NCBI GenBank assembly: GCA_023014485.1
Contig: JAJOZX010000877.1
Location: 527,001 to 591,000, forward strand
Direction: 5' to 3'
Length of the DNA: 64,000 nt
From: Bathynomus jamesi
Taxonomy: Eukaryota > Arthropoda > Malacostraca > Isopoda > Cirolanidae
Each line of letters begins with the position of its first letter. The stretch's first letter is position 1. Under the pieces are notes generated by a model that worked only from the letters and a program-made list of their open reading frames with translations, made no database searches and had not been told where the DNA came from. The position numbers were made by a program, and so were the translations under genes. This document shows, in pieces, positions 43,479 to 54,752 of this stretch.

Positions 43479-45058
43479 CAGGGTGTTTCAGGAGGAAAGG
43501 TCAATACTTCGGGTGGTGATAGTATCGGTCACTGTGAGAAAAAAGTTCATATGAACATGTGTCTAATTCTGAATGGTTACGGAGATAGAGCTGTTTGAAT
43601 CTGATGCGTGCGCAGCTCTTCCTCCTCCTTCCCTCCCCTATAACCTTGAACCATGTAAACTGTAATGTAAGCATGTAACATAAGCCAATCGACAGCTGAC
43701 TGTTGCTAGTAACATTGTTTGGTGTTTGAAGCAGTGTTAAGAATGTCACACACCTTCACACATGCCGAATATGCAGATATGGTGTATGTCTACGGTTTTT
43801 GTGATGGAAGTGCAACAGCTGCTTTTGCAGAATATCGTCGGCGGTTTCCGAACCGCAGAATTCCGGATCGAAGTGTTTACCAGGGTTTTCAACACATTGC
43901 ATGAGATTGGTACACTTCCCAGCGCTCATGTTTCATCTGAACGTGAAGGTCAACAAGATGTGGATGAAGTGGAAAACATTCTTCAGTTGGTAGAGCGTAG
44001 TCCTACTACTAGCTCACGAAGAATTAATTTCTATACGTCTCGGTGTACCACACACAAGAGTATGGCGAACATTACGTGAGGAAGGCTTGCATCCATATCA
44101 TGTACAGCGTGTACAACACCTTCAACCAGGAGACGCTGCCATGCGACTGGAATTTTATCATTGGGTAAATGCTAATCGCCGATTGCTTCAATTAAAACTG
44201 TTCACCGATGAAACTACTTTCACCCGTGACGGTATCAACAACACTCGTAACTCTCATCGGTGGTCAGACGAAAATCCAAATGCCACTGTGGAAACAAATT
44301 TTCAACATCGTTTCCCTGCCAATGTGTGGTGCGGTATCATCGATGATCAGCTGATTGGCCCTGTTACTTTAGAGAATCGTCTTACATGACAAAGTTGCCT
44401 AGAATTTCAGCAAAATGAATTGCCAGGAATATTGGAGGATGTTCCTTTGGCTACACGCGCTGGTATGTACTTTCAGCATGACGGAGCTCCTCCAAATTCT
44501 ACCCGTCTGGTGATGCCATACCTAAATCAAACTTTCCCTGGTCGATGGATCGGCCGCGGTGGTCCCATTCAATGGCCACCAAGGTCTCCAGCCCTCTCTC
44601 CGTTAAATTATTGTTTGTAGGGGTGGATGGAAAGTCAAGTTCACAAAAGAAAGGTGGATACACGAGACAAATTGCTCGCGCGCATTTTGGATGCTGCTGC
44701 CCGCATAAAGGAACGTCAAGATCAACTCAGACAAACAACACGCGATCTTCGCACACGAGTTGTAAAGTGCATTGAGGTTGACGGTGGGCTTTTCGAAAAC
44801 GTAATGTAAACTGTAACAAATTTGTCATTTCTGTATCTGATATCATTCAAAATGCCAATGTTTAAACATTAGATGTTAGAAACAGTAATTGGTTTCTCTT
44901 TCTTGATTACCATTAATAATGCTTTTGTATTTGTAGATTCAAACAGCTCTATCTCCGTAACCATCAGAATTAGACACATGTTCATATGAACTTTTTTTCT
45001 CACAATGACCGATACTATCACCTCCCGAAGTATTGACCTTTCCTCCTGAAACACCCTG
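43479..45058 (+). mobile_element. mariner-type element with 126-bp inverted repeats
   Basis: Starts CAGGGTGTTTCAGGAGGAAA, with the arms complementary for about 126 bp (to GAGCTGTTTGAATC). The full length is 1580 bp. The transposase (43743-44809) is nearly complete but interrupted. Its ends and protein are related to the foldback copy at 55008-56281. Confidence 0.88.
43743..44809 (+). pseudogene. mariner transposase (DD41-type spacing, third Asp lost)
   Basis: Starts [20 protein letters not shown] (ATG 43743) and reads [18 protein letters not shown], a shifted [55 protein letters not shown] (first Asp) and YFQHDGAPPNSTR (second Asp). At the third acidic position, 41 residues on, SPLNYCL has Asn. 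The SPDL block also reads SPAL and is followed by TAG for Trp. The C terminus is DLRTRVVKCIEVDGGLFENVM. Shifts occur near 43900, 44040 and 44610. Catalytically dead even if the frames were open. Confidence 0.85.
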
Positions 45059-45060
45059 TG

Positions 45061-45084
45061 TGTATATATATATATATATATATA
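45061..45084. repeat. (TA)n microsatellite
   Basis: TA array between the mariner and hAT elements. Confidence 0.9.
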
Positions 45085-45092
45085 CATATATG

Positions 45093-45760
45093 CAAAGGTG
45101 GGCAGGACCGAGTTCCAAAAGGACCGAATTCCAGGAACTCGGTCCTTTTTAAGGACCGTGAGCGGGAAAGTCGGTCCTTTTCTCAGTGAGGACCGAAATG
45201 GGAGCGACGGTCCATTTTTAAGCAATTCCGGACGGTCCGGTCCGGACGGTCTTTTTTAGTGATTTTAGTGTGTTTAGTGATTATTTGAAGTTCTAAAGAA
45301 GATGGATCGTTTCCTCCAGAAGACTCAGAAAGAGATTGAGACTGAACTGAAACTTGTTTCAACACCTGGCACCATCCAGTGCCGCCGTGGAGAGGCTCTT
45401 CTCTTTGGGGAAGGACGTCCTCAAGCCGAAAAGGTCAGGGCTCAGTGACAGCCATTTTGAAATGCTAGTCTTCTTGAAGGGAAACTCAAGCATTTAACTT
45501 TATAACTTTTTTCATCATTTAGGTATTGTATTAATTATAATTTCCGTTAATAAAATTAAAGATTTCCGGTGTCTTTAATTTTATTTTTCATTTTAATCAA
45601 ATTTTTCACTTATATTATATATAAGGACCGAGGACCGAGTCGTTCCTAGGTCCTATCTTTAGAAAGGACCGTGACCGGGACCGTCGGTCCAGTTTGAGGC
45701 AAGGACCGGGACCGGGACCGGGACCGTCGGTCCTTTTTGAGGCCCGGGTGCCCACCCTTG
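45093..45760 (+). mobile_element. hAT element, internally deleted, with exact 8-bp duplication
   Basis: Ends CAAAGGTGGGCA and (inverted) CAAGGGTGGGCA are hAT-type; CATATATG is duplicated exactly (45085-45092, 45761-45768). GGACCG words are repeated many times in both subterminal regions (GGACCGAGTTCC, GGACCGTCGGTCC), the likely transposase-binding array. The 668-bp copy keeps only the two ends of the transposase gene. Confidence 0.92.
45301..45480 (+). pseudogene. hAT transposase, N-terminal stub joined to hATC dimerisation end
   Basis: The ATG at 45301 reads MDRFLQKTQKEIETELKLVS. The frame then passes into APSSAAVERLFSLGKDVLKP and RSGLSDSHFEMLVFLKGN with a phase shift, ending TAA. The second part is the conserved C-terminal dimerisation motif of hAT transposases. 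The catalytic core is deleted. Confidence 0.85.
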
Positions 45761-45774
45761 CATATATGTATATT

Positions 45775-46700
45775 ACCAAACATATTGGAACACCATAAAT
45801 AAGCCGAATGATAACTGTTTACAATGCCTTTAATAAGGTGTAGGACCATCCTTGGCTTTGATGCTAGCCTTCATCCATTCTCTGGTCTATTGCAGATGCG
45901 CCACTCTAGTTCAGCCCAAAGGCATTTAATTCGACTGAGCTCAGGAATGTGAGCAATCCATGATTGGTTATCAACATCATTTGACTCTAACCGGGTTGGG
46001 TTACAACTCGGACTTTGTGACAAGGGACAATGTCATGTTGGTACAGGTACAGGTCCTCACCATAAAATTCCACCAATGATAGCATTTCACTACTGCTCAA
46101 AGGATAACAATACTGTACACCCTGGAAGTCATTCTACCGTTTACAAACGCTAATGGCCAAACTATGAGAAACATACCTACACCATCACAATTGCACCGCT
46201 CTACTCAACGATCGGGATAATGCACCGACGATCGAAACGTCGAAACGTATTCCAAGCTGTTGCCACGACCATGCTCTGCCATCGGATACAAAGTGTGTAT
46301 AGCTGGACTTGTTACTCATGGTTTGTAGGCAGCTAACATTCTCTCCTTCTCAGGCAGTTCCCAACGTACACTAGCTACACTTGCCGGAAGACCAATAAGC
46401 TCAGTGACTGATTTGGGGGCGGATTTGAGGCCACATAACCCCTCTTTCTTCACCACACGTTTCAACGTTCACCGCGCCCAGTCTGCCATAATTTTTGGCT
46501 TTCCTGGTCTGGGCTCCATACGAGCATGTTCCACAATCTTCCACTTTTGTCCAATATTTCCAACAGTTGATTTCCGGAAATTTTAAGGTCTCTACAATAT
46601 TACGCACAGTCATACCATGGTCTATAACTCTATATAGTATAGATATAACTTATAATCTAGGGGATTATCCTTATGAAACTGCCTGAGCTTATAACCACCA
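45775..46700 (-). mobile_element. Tc1-type element, decayed, minus strand
   Basis: On the minus strand a helix-turn-helix/hinge region (KWKIVEHARMEPRPGKPKIM, 46613-46401) is followed by SVASVRWELPEKERMLAAYK and scattered matches, ending EWMKASIKAKDGPTPY near 45845. The left end contains ACCAAACATATTGGAACACC, a Tc1-like terminus. Many stops occur. An old copy; the right end is uncertain. Confidence 0.65.
46401..46613 (-). pseudogene. Tc1 transposase DNA-binding region, fragment
   Basis: MTVRNIVETLKFPEINCWKY then, shifted, an RPGKPK GRPK-like hinge, the paired-like DNA-binding part of Tc1 transposases. It is frameshifted into a shadow frame after about 20 codons. Confidence 0.6.
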
Positions 46701-46704
46701 GTGA

Positions 46705-46990
46705 GTAGCCAAATAGGTATATACGTTTCTAAACTGATGGTAAATTGGGCAATTTTTATAATGTAATTTCAAAGTGTAAAACTTGTTTTTAAAAGAATAT
46801 GAATTTAATTTAAAATTCTTAAAATTGTAATATTATAATCATGCAACTCGGACGGGGACGATTTTTGCAGCCAATCGTAGATCTACAGATCTACAGAAGC
46901 TAAGGCTAACGAAGACCCTAAGATCCACTCTAAGGTTAGCCCGAGAGAAAGAAGAAAGTAAGGGGTTAAAAGAAGAGAATATGGGGTTAA
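46705..46990. other. No gene seen
   Basis: AT-rich, then a short repeated CTACAGATCTACAGA and AAGGTTAGCC-like words. Unassigned. Confidence 0.45.
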
Positions 46991-47109
46991 GTAAGTAGCA
47001 AAACCTATCACTCGTGACCTAAAATTCATTCAGAAAAAAAGAAAGAAACCATCATCATCCCCCGGCCACTGCCGACAAGTCGGAAAAATAGTCGAAGAGA
47101 ATATTTCCA

Positions 47110-47390
47110 GCTGTTACAGACCGGTCCTCCACTCCATAGGGAGGTAGAGGATGCAGCCCACTCTGCCGGAAAGGGGTGAAAGATGTAAAATAAGAACGCG
47201 TGACAAATCATGCAACACATTTTTAACTCAAGAACGAAACATTCTTAACTCAAAGCAACACATACCCCCAGCAGTCGCAGACCGGTCCTCCACTCCATAG
47301 GGAGGTAGAGGATGCAGCCCAATCTGCCGGAAAGGGGTGGAAGATGAAAGAAGTAAAATAAGAACACATTACAACCATGCAACACATTCT
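47110..47390. repeat. Tandem duplication in CR1 3' UTR (period about 172 bp)
   Basis: CAGACCGGTCCTCCACTCCA, GGGAGGTAGAGGATGCAGCC and CTGCCGGAAAGGGG occur at 47110-47180 and again at 47279-47345, followed by similar CATGCAACACATT words. Two imperfect copies. Confidence 0.85.
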
Positions 47391-47749
47391 TAACTGAAAC
47401 ACTATCATACCATGCAAACTACAGACATGCAATGAAGAGAGTTACAGACATGCAAATAAAGAGAAAAAAAGTAGAAAGAACAAAAAGTGGGTTAGCTTAC
47501 GCTAATGAGGTACATCTAAGTTCGTGTTAGTCTAATTTTTTTTTTTTTGCTGGCATATCACACGCTGGCATGTCACAAGCTGGCATTAGTCGTCAACAGA
47601 CTAATCCCCGATCACCAACCCCAGGAGCTCCTGTTACTAATTGTTTTATTATTATATTAAACAACGTTAATATTTTTCAAATGCTTATCTAAACGGTTCT
47701 TAAACACATTAACGTTGGTAGAGTTCACGACTGACGCGGGAAGATTATT

Positions 47750-49345
47750 TTATTTATCAATTACTTTAAACGTAAAGAAGTTTTTAGCGATATTAGTAAT
47801 GAAACGTTTGCCACGTAACTTAAATTCATTATTACGAATATTGCTATTATCGAAAGTGAACAGTTTATCAAAATTTACGTTATCGATTTTATTAACGATT
47901 TTGAAAACTTCAATAAGCTCCCCCCTTAATCTCCTAATTTCAAGTGAATCCAAGTCTAACTCTTTAATCCTATCTTCATAAGGCTTGTTGCGCAATGACG
48001 GAATTAGTTTCGTGGCACGGCGCTGAACCCTTTATAACCTATCAATATCCTCACGCAAATACGGGCACCAAAACTGAACGGCATATTCTAAATGTGGCCT
48101 GACTAGGGACTTGTAAAGGGGCAATATAATATTCTTCGATATAAATTCGAAATTACGCGCTATGAAGCCTAACATTCTATTAGCTTTTGCGCAAGACTCC
48201 AGGCACTGGTTCCTAACTTTTAAATCCTTAGATACGTGTACGCCTAAATCTACTTCCTCGTCAACGCTCGCTAACTCTCTATCATTCATCGTGCACATGT
48301 AATTATTGTTACGAGAACCTATATGCAAAACTTTACAGTTGTCTACGTTGAATTGAATCTGCCACTTATCCGTCCACTCCATAATCCTATTTACATCGTC
48401 TTGGAGCCTATTTCTATCGTCCTCGTTAACAACCTTACCGCCTATTTTAGTATCGTCCGCAAATTTTGACACATTACAAGTCAATCCTACATCTATGTCG
48501 TTAGTGTAAATTACGAATAGCAATGGGCCTAACACTGAACCCTGAGGAACACCGCTACCTACATCCAACCACCCCGATTCACTATCATTAACAACGACCC
48601 TTTGTCTCCTAGCACGAAGCCATTCCTCTAACCAGTTAGCTACCTGACCGCGTATACTGTGCGCTTTAACCTTCGCAATTAATCTTCCATGCGGAACTGT
48701 ATCGAGAGCCTTTTTAAAATCTAAATAAATAACGTCAGCCGCTCTATGCCTATCGTAATCGCGCATTATTTCGTTATAAAATTCTAACAAATTAGTTAAA
48801 CAAGATCTATGGCGTCGAAACCCATGCTGACTACTATTAATCAAATCTCGAATTTCTAAGTGATCGATGATACCATCCCTAACTACGAATTCCAAAAGTT
48901 TACCGACAATTGACGTTAAGCTAATGGGCCTATAATTGCTAGCTACTGTGCGATCGCCTTTTTTAAAAATAGGCGTGACGTTAGCTAATTTGAAGTCTTC
49001 AGGAATAATCCCCGTTTCGAGTGACTGATTAAAAATCTTCGTTAAGGGGCCTACGATAACGTCTTTCAACTCTTTCAAATGTCTGGGATAAAAAGCGTCA
49101 GGGCCTGGAGCCTTGCTAACTTTTAGCCTATCGATATAATGCGCAATTTCACCCTCGTAAACAGTTATTTCATCCAAAATAGTGTCGCTACTAAATGGAA
49201 CGATATCGTCCACGTCGGGAACATTATTGACGTCTTCTACGGTAAAAACTGTCGCAAAAAAGTTATTGAAAATACCCGCCATCGCCTGAGCGTCAGAAGC
49301 CAAAGCGCCGTTAACATCTACTAGAGGGCCTATGTTATCTTTCAT
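47750..49345 (-). pseudogene. CR1 ORF2, reverse transcriptase part
   Basis: Blocks: KVSKAPGPDAFYPRHLKEL, FKLANVTPIFKKGD, NYRPISLTSIVGKLLEFVV, SSQHGFRRHRSCLTNLLEFY, VIYLDFKKALDTVPH (motif A), GVPQGSVLGPLLF (motif B), VSKFADDTKIGG (motif C, intact FADD), LGVHVSKDLKV and VRPHLEYAVQFWCPYL. A stop/shift near 48030 separates the tail (47995-47750: LDLDSLEIRRLRGELIEVFK). The frames 49345-48032 are open for 437 codons, so this copy is young. Confidence 0.9.
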
Positions 49346-49367
49346 TGGCTTACGATTATTGACGTAT

Positions 49368-50450
49368 TCAAAAAACTTTTGGATTATGCTTACTATCCGC
49401 AGCTATAAGTATCTCTAAATTACGCTTAGCATTCCTAACTAATCTTTTAACCTGACGTCGAAGCTCGATATATCTATTAAAGTTAGCTGCCGTGCCACTG
49501 CGCTTATTAAGTCTATACGCTCTGTTACGCTCGTTTATGAACTCGCCTATTTCCCTAGTCCACCACTTGGGCCTACCATGATTTCTAGTACGCTTGGGCC
49601 TACGAGGAATAAACTCCCTTTTAATATTCATAAAACTTTCTTTAAACGCCTCCCAATGCAAATTTGTGTCATTACCCATAAATAAGTTATCCCAGTCCAC
49701 TACTCTCATCCTATCCGCAAAACTATCAAAATTAGCCCTACGAAAATCAGGGACTTCTATTACGTTACTATCCTTAGTGTTTTCTATCAATAACTTAAAC
49801 CTAAGAATTTGATGATCACTACATCCTAAACTCTCGCCTACTTCTAAACCTTCGACTATATTTTCGCCGTTCGTCATCACCAAATCTAAAATATTGTCAC
49901 CGCGCGTTGGTTCGGTAACCATCTGTCGTAAAAAATTATCTTCCATGAACTCAATCAATCTCAAACCCTCCTCATTACCAGTAAAAGTCTCGTAATTAAC
50001 ATTAGGGCAGTTAAAGTCTCCGACAATTATACTATTCCGATTGTCAATAAAGTTACCAAGAAGTGAGTAAAATCTAGTATCGGTATCGAGGGGTTGAACG
50101 GGATGTCTATAAACAACAACAAAATTAAAACTAATACTACGCCCCCTAACTTCAACGCATATCGCATTAATTGCTGCCGGAAAATCTAAACCTCGATAGC
50201 CGCCACCGCCGCCACCAATCCTATGTAACCTATCATTAGTAAAGAGTTTAAAACTTGGTATCTCAAATTCCCCCAACAAGTCCCGAGTCACGGTATTTAA
50301 CCACGTTTCAGTGATAGCAACTACATTGTAGTTACCGGAATAAATTACCTCCTTAAATTCGTTTAATTTATTTTTAATACTAAGCGCGTTACAATAAAAG
50401 ACGTTTAAGTTATTTTTTACCACGGGTGGGCGTTTTAAACTATTATTCAC
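49368..50450 (-). CDS. CR1 ORF2, endonuclease part (360 codons open)
   Basis: Starts MNNSLKRPPVVKNNLNVFYC and reads NALSIKNKLNEFKEVI, VAITETWLN (catalytic Glu), SFNFVVVYRHP, SIIVGDFNCPNVNYE (Asp/Asn), ILDLVMTNGENIVEG and LGCSDHQILRFK (SDH). The full APE endonuclease core is present. A Gly run (GGGGGGYRGLDF) replaces the usual GGGVLLYV, so a compensated small shift lies near 50200. The frame closes at 49368 through a shift; the RT continues in another phase from 49345. In an active copy the two would be one protein. Confidence 0.85.
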   Translation of the reverse strand: MNNSLKRPPVVKNNLNVFYCNALSIKNKLNEFKEVIYSGNYNVVAITETWLNTVTRDLLGEFEIPSFKLFTNDRLHRIGGGGGGYRGLDFPAAINAICVEVRGRSISFNFVVVYRHPVQPLDTDTRFYSLLGNFIDNRNSIIVGDFNCPNVNYETFTGNEEGLRLIEFMEDNFLRQMVTEPTRGDNILDLVMTNGENIVEGLEVGESLGCSDHQILRFKLLIENTKDSNVIEVPDFRRANFDSFADRMRVVDWDNLFMGNDTNLHWEAFKESFMNIKREFIPRRPKRTRNHGRPKWWTREIGEFINERNRAYRLNKRSGTAANFNRYIELRRQVKRLVRNAKRNLEILIAADSKHNPKVF

Positions 50451-50459
50451 GTCGGGCCC

Positions 50460-51493
50460 GCGTTCCCCGGACCCACAACGTTTAAAGAAGACTTCGTCCT
50501 ATACAGCTTTCGTACGTTTTCGTCAATTAACCTACCTAACCTAGCATTACCTACTTCATTAAAATGCACCCCCATCTTTTATAAAAATGCTAGGATCACT
50601 GAATTCTGACCACAGCTTTACGAAGGATACATTTTCCTCAGCACAAATCTCTAATTTATTATTAAAAAATATCGTTTTTGACGTAATCCTAAGATCCAAA
50701 CCGTGCCTAGGAGCAATATCTAGAGCTAAAGACCTATCTGACCTCGCCTTCAGGGACCTAATTAACCCCCTATATCTCTCCTAAAGGTCAGGCACTCTCG
50801 TATCGGGCCTATACGAGTCGTTGCCTCCTACCATCGTCGCCTCCTATCATCGTCACCAACATCGAGTGACGGGAGGCAACGTCAATCGTATCCACTTCGT
50901 CTCTAACTCTGTCAACCCTGGCCCCTGGGAGACAGACCCACCTCCTCTAGGTTGGATGCCGTTCAACGAACTCTGTGTCCATATGGCGCACTAAAGAGTC
51001 CCCAATTAAAATAGTTTCCCCCTCATTCACGTCCCTTTCCAAATGGGCGAAAGGGTTCGAAACCTCGATAGGTGGGATTCCTATCACCTAACGTACGCGG
51101 CCTAGCTCCACCCTTAACTTCTCTAAATCCCTCCCCATCTACTAATCTTGGACCAACCTTAGCCCCTTCCTCAACTCTATCCAACCTTCCCAATAAGCTA
51201 CCTAAACTAGAAACTAGGTTACGCACCTCACCCTTCAAATTACTAGCGTCTTCAGCGTTAGTATTGGTTCGGCTTTCGTCAACCGTAGCCCTACCCCTGC
51301 CCTCATCAAGCGTTGCAAGACTTTCCGTTACCTCACGTACACTGCGTTTTATGTCAACTATTTCCTCCATTAAATGGCAAAAGAAACAAACTGATCTCTC
51401 GGTAATCGCCATAGGACCGCCATTATAATCTTTAAAATCCGAATACCACCGGTTTTCCCCACACCTAACACACGATGCTTTCTGCGACGGCAT
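50460..51493 (-). pseudogene. CR1 ORF1: Cys-rich (PHD-like) plus SGNH esterase domain
   Basis: The ATG at 51493 gives MPSQKASCVRCGENRWYSDF...CFFC, a zinc-binding Cys arrangement, followed by a coiled-coil-like stretch (EEIVDIKRSVREVTESL; VRNLVSSLGSLLGRLD). The frame stops at 51023; in another frame TILIGDSLVRHMDTEF (block I Ser, 50985-51020) and later MLVTMIGGDD (a GGND-like block) appear. GVHFNEVGNARLGRL (Asp-His block, about 50575-50530) ends it. The order GDS ... GGxD ... DxxH is that of SGNH hydrolases, reported in CR1 ORF1 proteins. At least three shifts or stops are present. Confidence 0.8.
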
Positions 51494-51700
51494 CGCGCAG
51501 TTAAAAGTGGTTTATAACCGTCACAAGTTTAAGTTAAATTAAGACGGCACGCTATGAAAACTTCTAAATCGCTAAAAACCACTAATATTCAATTACTTAA
51601 CTATGACAATGTGAATATAAAGGCAAGTATATAAAATTCAAAACTTTCCAAAAGTAAAATTATTAACAATATGCAAAAGTAAAAGCAATATCAGAGAGCT

Positions 51701-52010
51701 CAGGAAATGCGTCCGTTCAGTACAGAGTCTGGCTGACCAAGTGAGGTTGATAACGTGATGATGTTAATTAAAAACTAATTGAGTCATATTCAAAGCATTC
51801 ATCGTTAATTAAAGTTTGTTTATTGTAGATAAATGTAAAATGCCTTAAAAGTGTGCTGCGGTACTCCATATCCAAGTGGAAACTTCCACAAACAGTACAT
51901 AGGTATTTTTAATTTCTGTAAAAACGAAAAATTTTTAATACAGTATCTGAGCGTTTAATTGTTCGAGAGCGGACCTAAAATTTGACCGTGACACGTTATA
52001 AAAATTTAAG
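51701..52010. other. No gene seen
   Basis: Spacer between the CR1 5' end and a TA array. Confidence 0.5.
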
Positions 52011-52013
52011 GAG

Positions 52014-52014
<1 letters not shown>

Positions 52015-52059
<45 letters not shown>
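52015..52059. repeat. (TA)n microsatellite
   Basis: TA array. Confidence 0.97.
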
Positions 52060-52061
<2 letters not shown>

Positions 52062-52238
52062 AAAAAAATTTTTGAAATGTCGAATTGGAATACCTGCAAA
52101 AGTTGTCAACGGGCTACTGTCAATGTTCACTCAGAATTTGATGTCCCTTGAATTAATTGTTCAGGGTCCACAGCGAGGGCAAAAAATCGCTTCCTAATTT
52201 GAACATTTCTGGCAGCATTCCACTACTTTGTGTATATA

Positions 52239-52807
52239 CAGGGTGTCCGAGAATTATCTGTACAATTTTTGGCTGTTATTAAAAGTCAACCGTGAAGTGT
52301 AGAAATTCCAGTTTGTCCCATTTTACAGAGAATCTCATTAAGGTTTTTCTGATACCACGTTTTGACAAGTTTTTTAGAAATGTATGCGGGTGACAGATAT
52401 TGATGATTTAAAAGCAAGAATCACAGCTGCTATTGAGCGAATTGATGTGGATATGCTGCAGCGTACATGGCAACATTCGGAGTATCGATTGGATGTTTTG
52501 CGAATCACTAATGGTGCACATATCGAATGTTTGTAACAACGTTACTTTAATAAAAGAAACTTTTGAAAATACAGATTCTAAATAATCTTGTTTAAGAATT
52601 TTACGTGTGTTATCAAGAATTTTATTAAAAGATGAAATTGTACAGATAATGTTCGGACACACTGGAATTTCTAAAAAACTTGTCAAAACTTGGTATCAGA
52701 AAAAACTTAATGAGATTCTCTGTAAAATGGGACAACACTGAAATTTCTACACTTCATGGTTGACTTTTAATAACAGCCAAAAATTGTACAGATAATTCTC
52801 GGACACC

Positions 52808-52810
<3 letters not shown>
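52239..52810 (+). mobile_element. mariner, internally deleted, with about 145-bp inverted repeats
   Basis: Starts CAGGGTGTCCGAGAATTATC and ends with the complement (GATAATTCTCGGACACCCTG). The arms match for about 145 bp. Only the last 50 codons of the transposase remain (52384-52536). The 572-bp copy sits between TATA-rich flanks. Confidence 0.9.
52384..52536 (+). pseudogene. mariner transposase, last 50 codons
   Basis: MRVTDIDDLKARITAAIERI followed by VDMLQRTWQHSEYRLDVLR and GAHIECL stop: the conserved C-terminal end of mariner transposases (RI...WRRLEYRLDVCR type). It is in frame but lacks the catalytic domain. Confidence 0.8.

Positions 52811-52861
<51 letters not shown>
52811..52861. repeat. 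(TA)n microsatellite
   Basis: TA array at the junction of the mariner and the SINE foldback. Confidence 0.97.
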
Positions 52862-52865
<4 letters not shown>

Positions 52866-53292
52866 GTAAAGAACGACGCTTGTGTAGAAGAGCGTTCCGC
52901 ACAAGATGAGGAGGGAGAACGAGCAAATGAAAAATGAGGTACCTCCCAGGAATCGAACCCGGGATCATCCAATTGCCGGTCGGATATGTTAACCACTACA
53001 CCAAGGACCTCGATTAGTCAGTACTTGTAATTCTCCTACATACGAGCGGAATCAAATGCCCTGAGGGGGCACCTTCGCATGCCGTACATATATACATTTT
53101 AACTGCAAACAACACACAGTACTGACTAATCGGTGTCCTTGGTGTAGTGGTTAACATATCCGACCGGTAATTGGATGATCCGAGTTCGATTCCTGGAAGA
53201 TATCTCATTTTTCATTTGCTCGTTCTCCCTCCTCATATTGTGCGAAACGCTCTTCAACACAAGCGTCGTTCTTTACATTAATTATACTGTGT
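52862..53292. repeat. Foldback of two inverted tRNA-like SINE units
   Basis: Minus unit 52862-53095 and plus unit 53116-53292, with tRNA-like cores at 52940-53010 (-) and 53133-53201 (+). The centre holds one inverted tail (CATTTTAACTGCAAACAAC). The plus unit is more diverged (CGAGTTCGATTCCTGG), and the units are not simple copies of the 38636 foldback. Confidence 0.82.
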
Positions 53293-53677
53293 ATAATTAT
53301 ACTGTGTATATACTATATACTCTTTATAGCATCATATATTTTATAATTTAAAACAAAACCAAACAATATATTGTTATAGCAATTGTCAATGAAAGGTAAA
53401 TTAGTAATCTAAGTGATCAAAATGTTATAGCGAGTTGTTTGCATATAAAATTTAATTAACTACGCCAAGTTCTCAAAATGTTCTCCGGCGGCATGAATGC
53501 ACTTTTGAATGCGTCGACTAAGCCTGGCCTTGTTTTATCAAAGGCCTTGTAATGGCGAAGCCTATGGACCGAACGTAGTCTAGTCACTCACTAGCTTGCT
53601 TCGGACTTAGCCTACGCACTCATTCCACGATACAAACTCTACAGCATTCAACTTTATTCAGTTCAGCAAAAGAACCC

Positions 53678-54752
53678 ATGTTGCGTAAACGTTTGACACT
53701 GGAGCAACGAAAAAGTGTTCTGAAATGGTCTTGGAAATTTGAGAATGTGTCCGAAGTCCAGCGGCAATGGATCCGGGAATTTGGTACAAAGCCACCGACA
53801 CGTCTCGCCATTACAAGCATCCGTGACAAGTTTGAGGCAGAGGGATCTGCTCAAGATATGCACAAGCGAAGATCTGGACGACGCAAATCAAGTGCGAGTG
53901 ATGAAAACTCCGTTTTAGTGTTGCAAAAATTTAATCGATCACCACAGAAATCAGTTAGGCAATGCGCCCGTGAGACCGGAATCAGCAAATCAGGTGTTCA
54001 CTGGATTTTAAAGTCGGCAAAATGGAAAAGCTACATTCCAAGTCTGTTTGTTACACGCCATGACTGAAGATGACCCTGATCGCAGACTCGAATTTTGTGA
54101 ATGGTTTCAGTCAATGGAAGCCGAGGACGTACAGTTTGCCAACAAAATCGTGTGGTCTGATGAAGCTACCTTCAAGCTGAATGGCACAGTAAATCGACAC
54201 AACTGCAGGTACTGGTCACTTGATAATCCACACGTTTATGTGGATAAACATGTTAATTTACCAGGATTAACAGCATGATGTGGTTTATCATCCAGGGGTT
54301 TGGTTGGACCATTTTTCTTTAATGGGACAGTTACCGGTGCCGCATATCTCGACATGCTGCGGACAGAAATTATACCTGCAGTTCGGAAGTTGTTTGGAAA
54401 CGACGACTTTTACTTTCAACAAGATGGAGCCCCCCCTCATTATCATTGTGATGTCAGAAGGTACCTCGATGAAACGTTGCCTAACCGTTGGATAGGACGA
54501 AGAGGAAGCGTTGAGTATCCTCCACGTTCACCGGACTTGACTCCACTTGAGTTTTACTTGTGGGGCTACCTGAAGGATGCAGTTTATGGTACAAGACCTG
54601 CAACACTCGAACACCTTAAGGATGCAATTAGGGAAAAGTGCGGGACCATCACAGCATCCACATTAGTCCATGTCTGCGAATCAGTTAGTCGACGCATTCA
54701 AAAGTGCATTCATGCCGCCGGAGAACATTGTCCATGTCTGCGAATCAGTTAG
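53678..54752 (+). pseudogene. mariner transposase, nearly complete
   Basis: The ATG at 53678 opens [19 protein letters not shown], followed by a helix-turn-helix with an [14 protein letters not shown] hinge, [20 protein letters not shown], a shift near 54050, [16 protein letters not shown] (first Asp), [17 protein letters not shown], a stop near 54278, FYFQQDGAPPHYHCDVRR (second Asp) and YPPRSPDLTPLEFYLWG. At 41 residues from the second Asp the third acidic residue is Glu, where the related copies have Asp. Two lesions plus a C-terminal tandem duplication that changes the end. Confidence 0.86.

Larger units (their letters stand above)
47000..51700 (-). mobile_element. CR1 non-LTR retrotransposon, near full length, minus strand
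   Basis: From the 5' side (right): leader 51700-51494, ORF1 (51493 to about 50460) with a PHD-like Cys region plus an SGNH esterase, ORF2 with endonuclease (50450-49368) and reverse transcriptase (49345-47750), then a 3' UTR with a 172-bp tandem duplication (47110-47390). The most complete retroelement in the window: long frames with a few single-base shifts. The two-ORF plan with an esterase in ORF1 is known for CR1 elements. Confidence 0.9.

Noticed and set aside
45093..45760. Domesticated hAT host gene
   Set aside because: Exact target duplication, intact TIRs and a deleted catalytic core show a plain deletion derivative.
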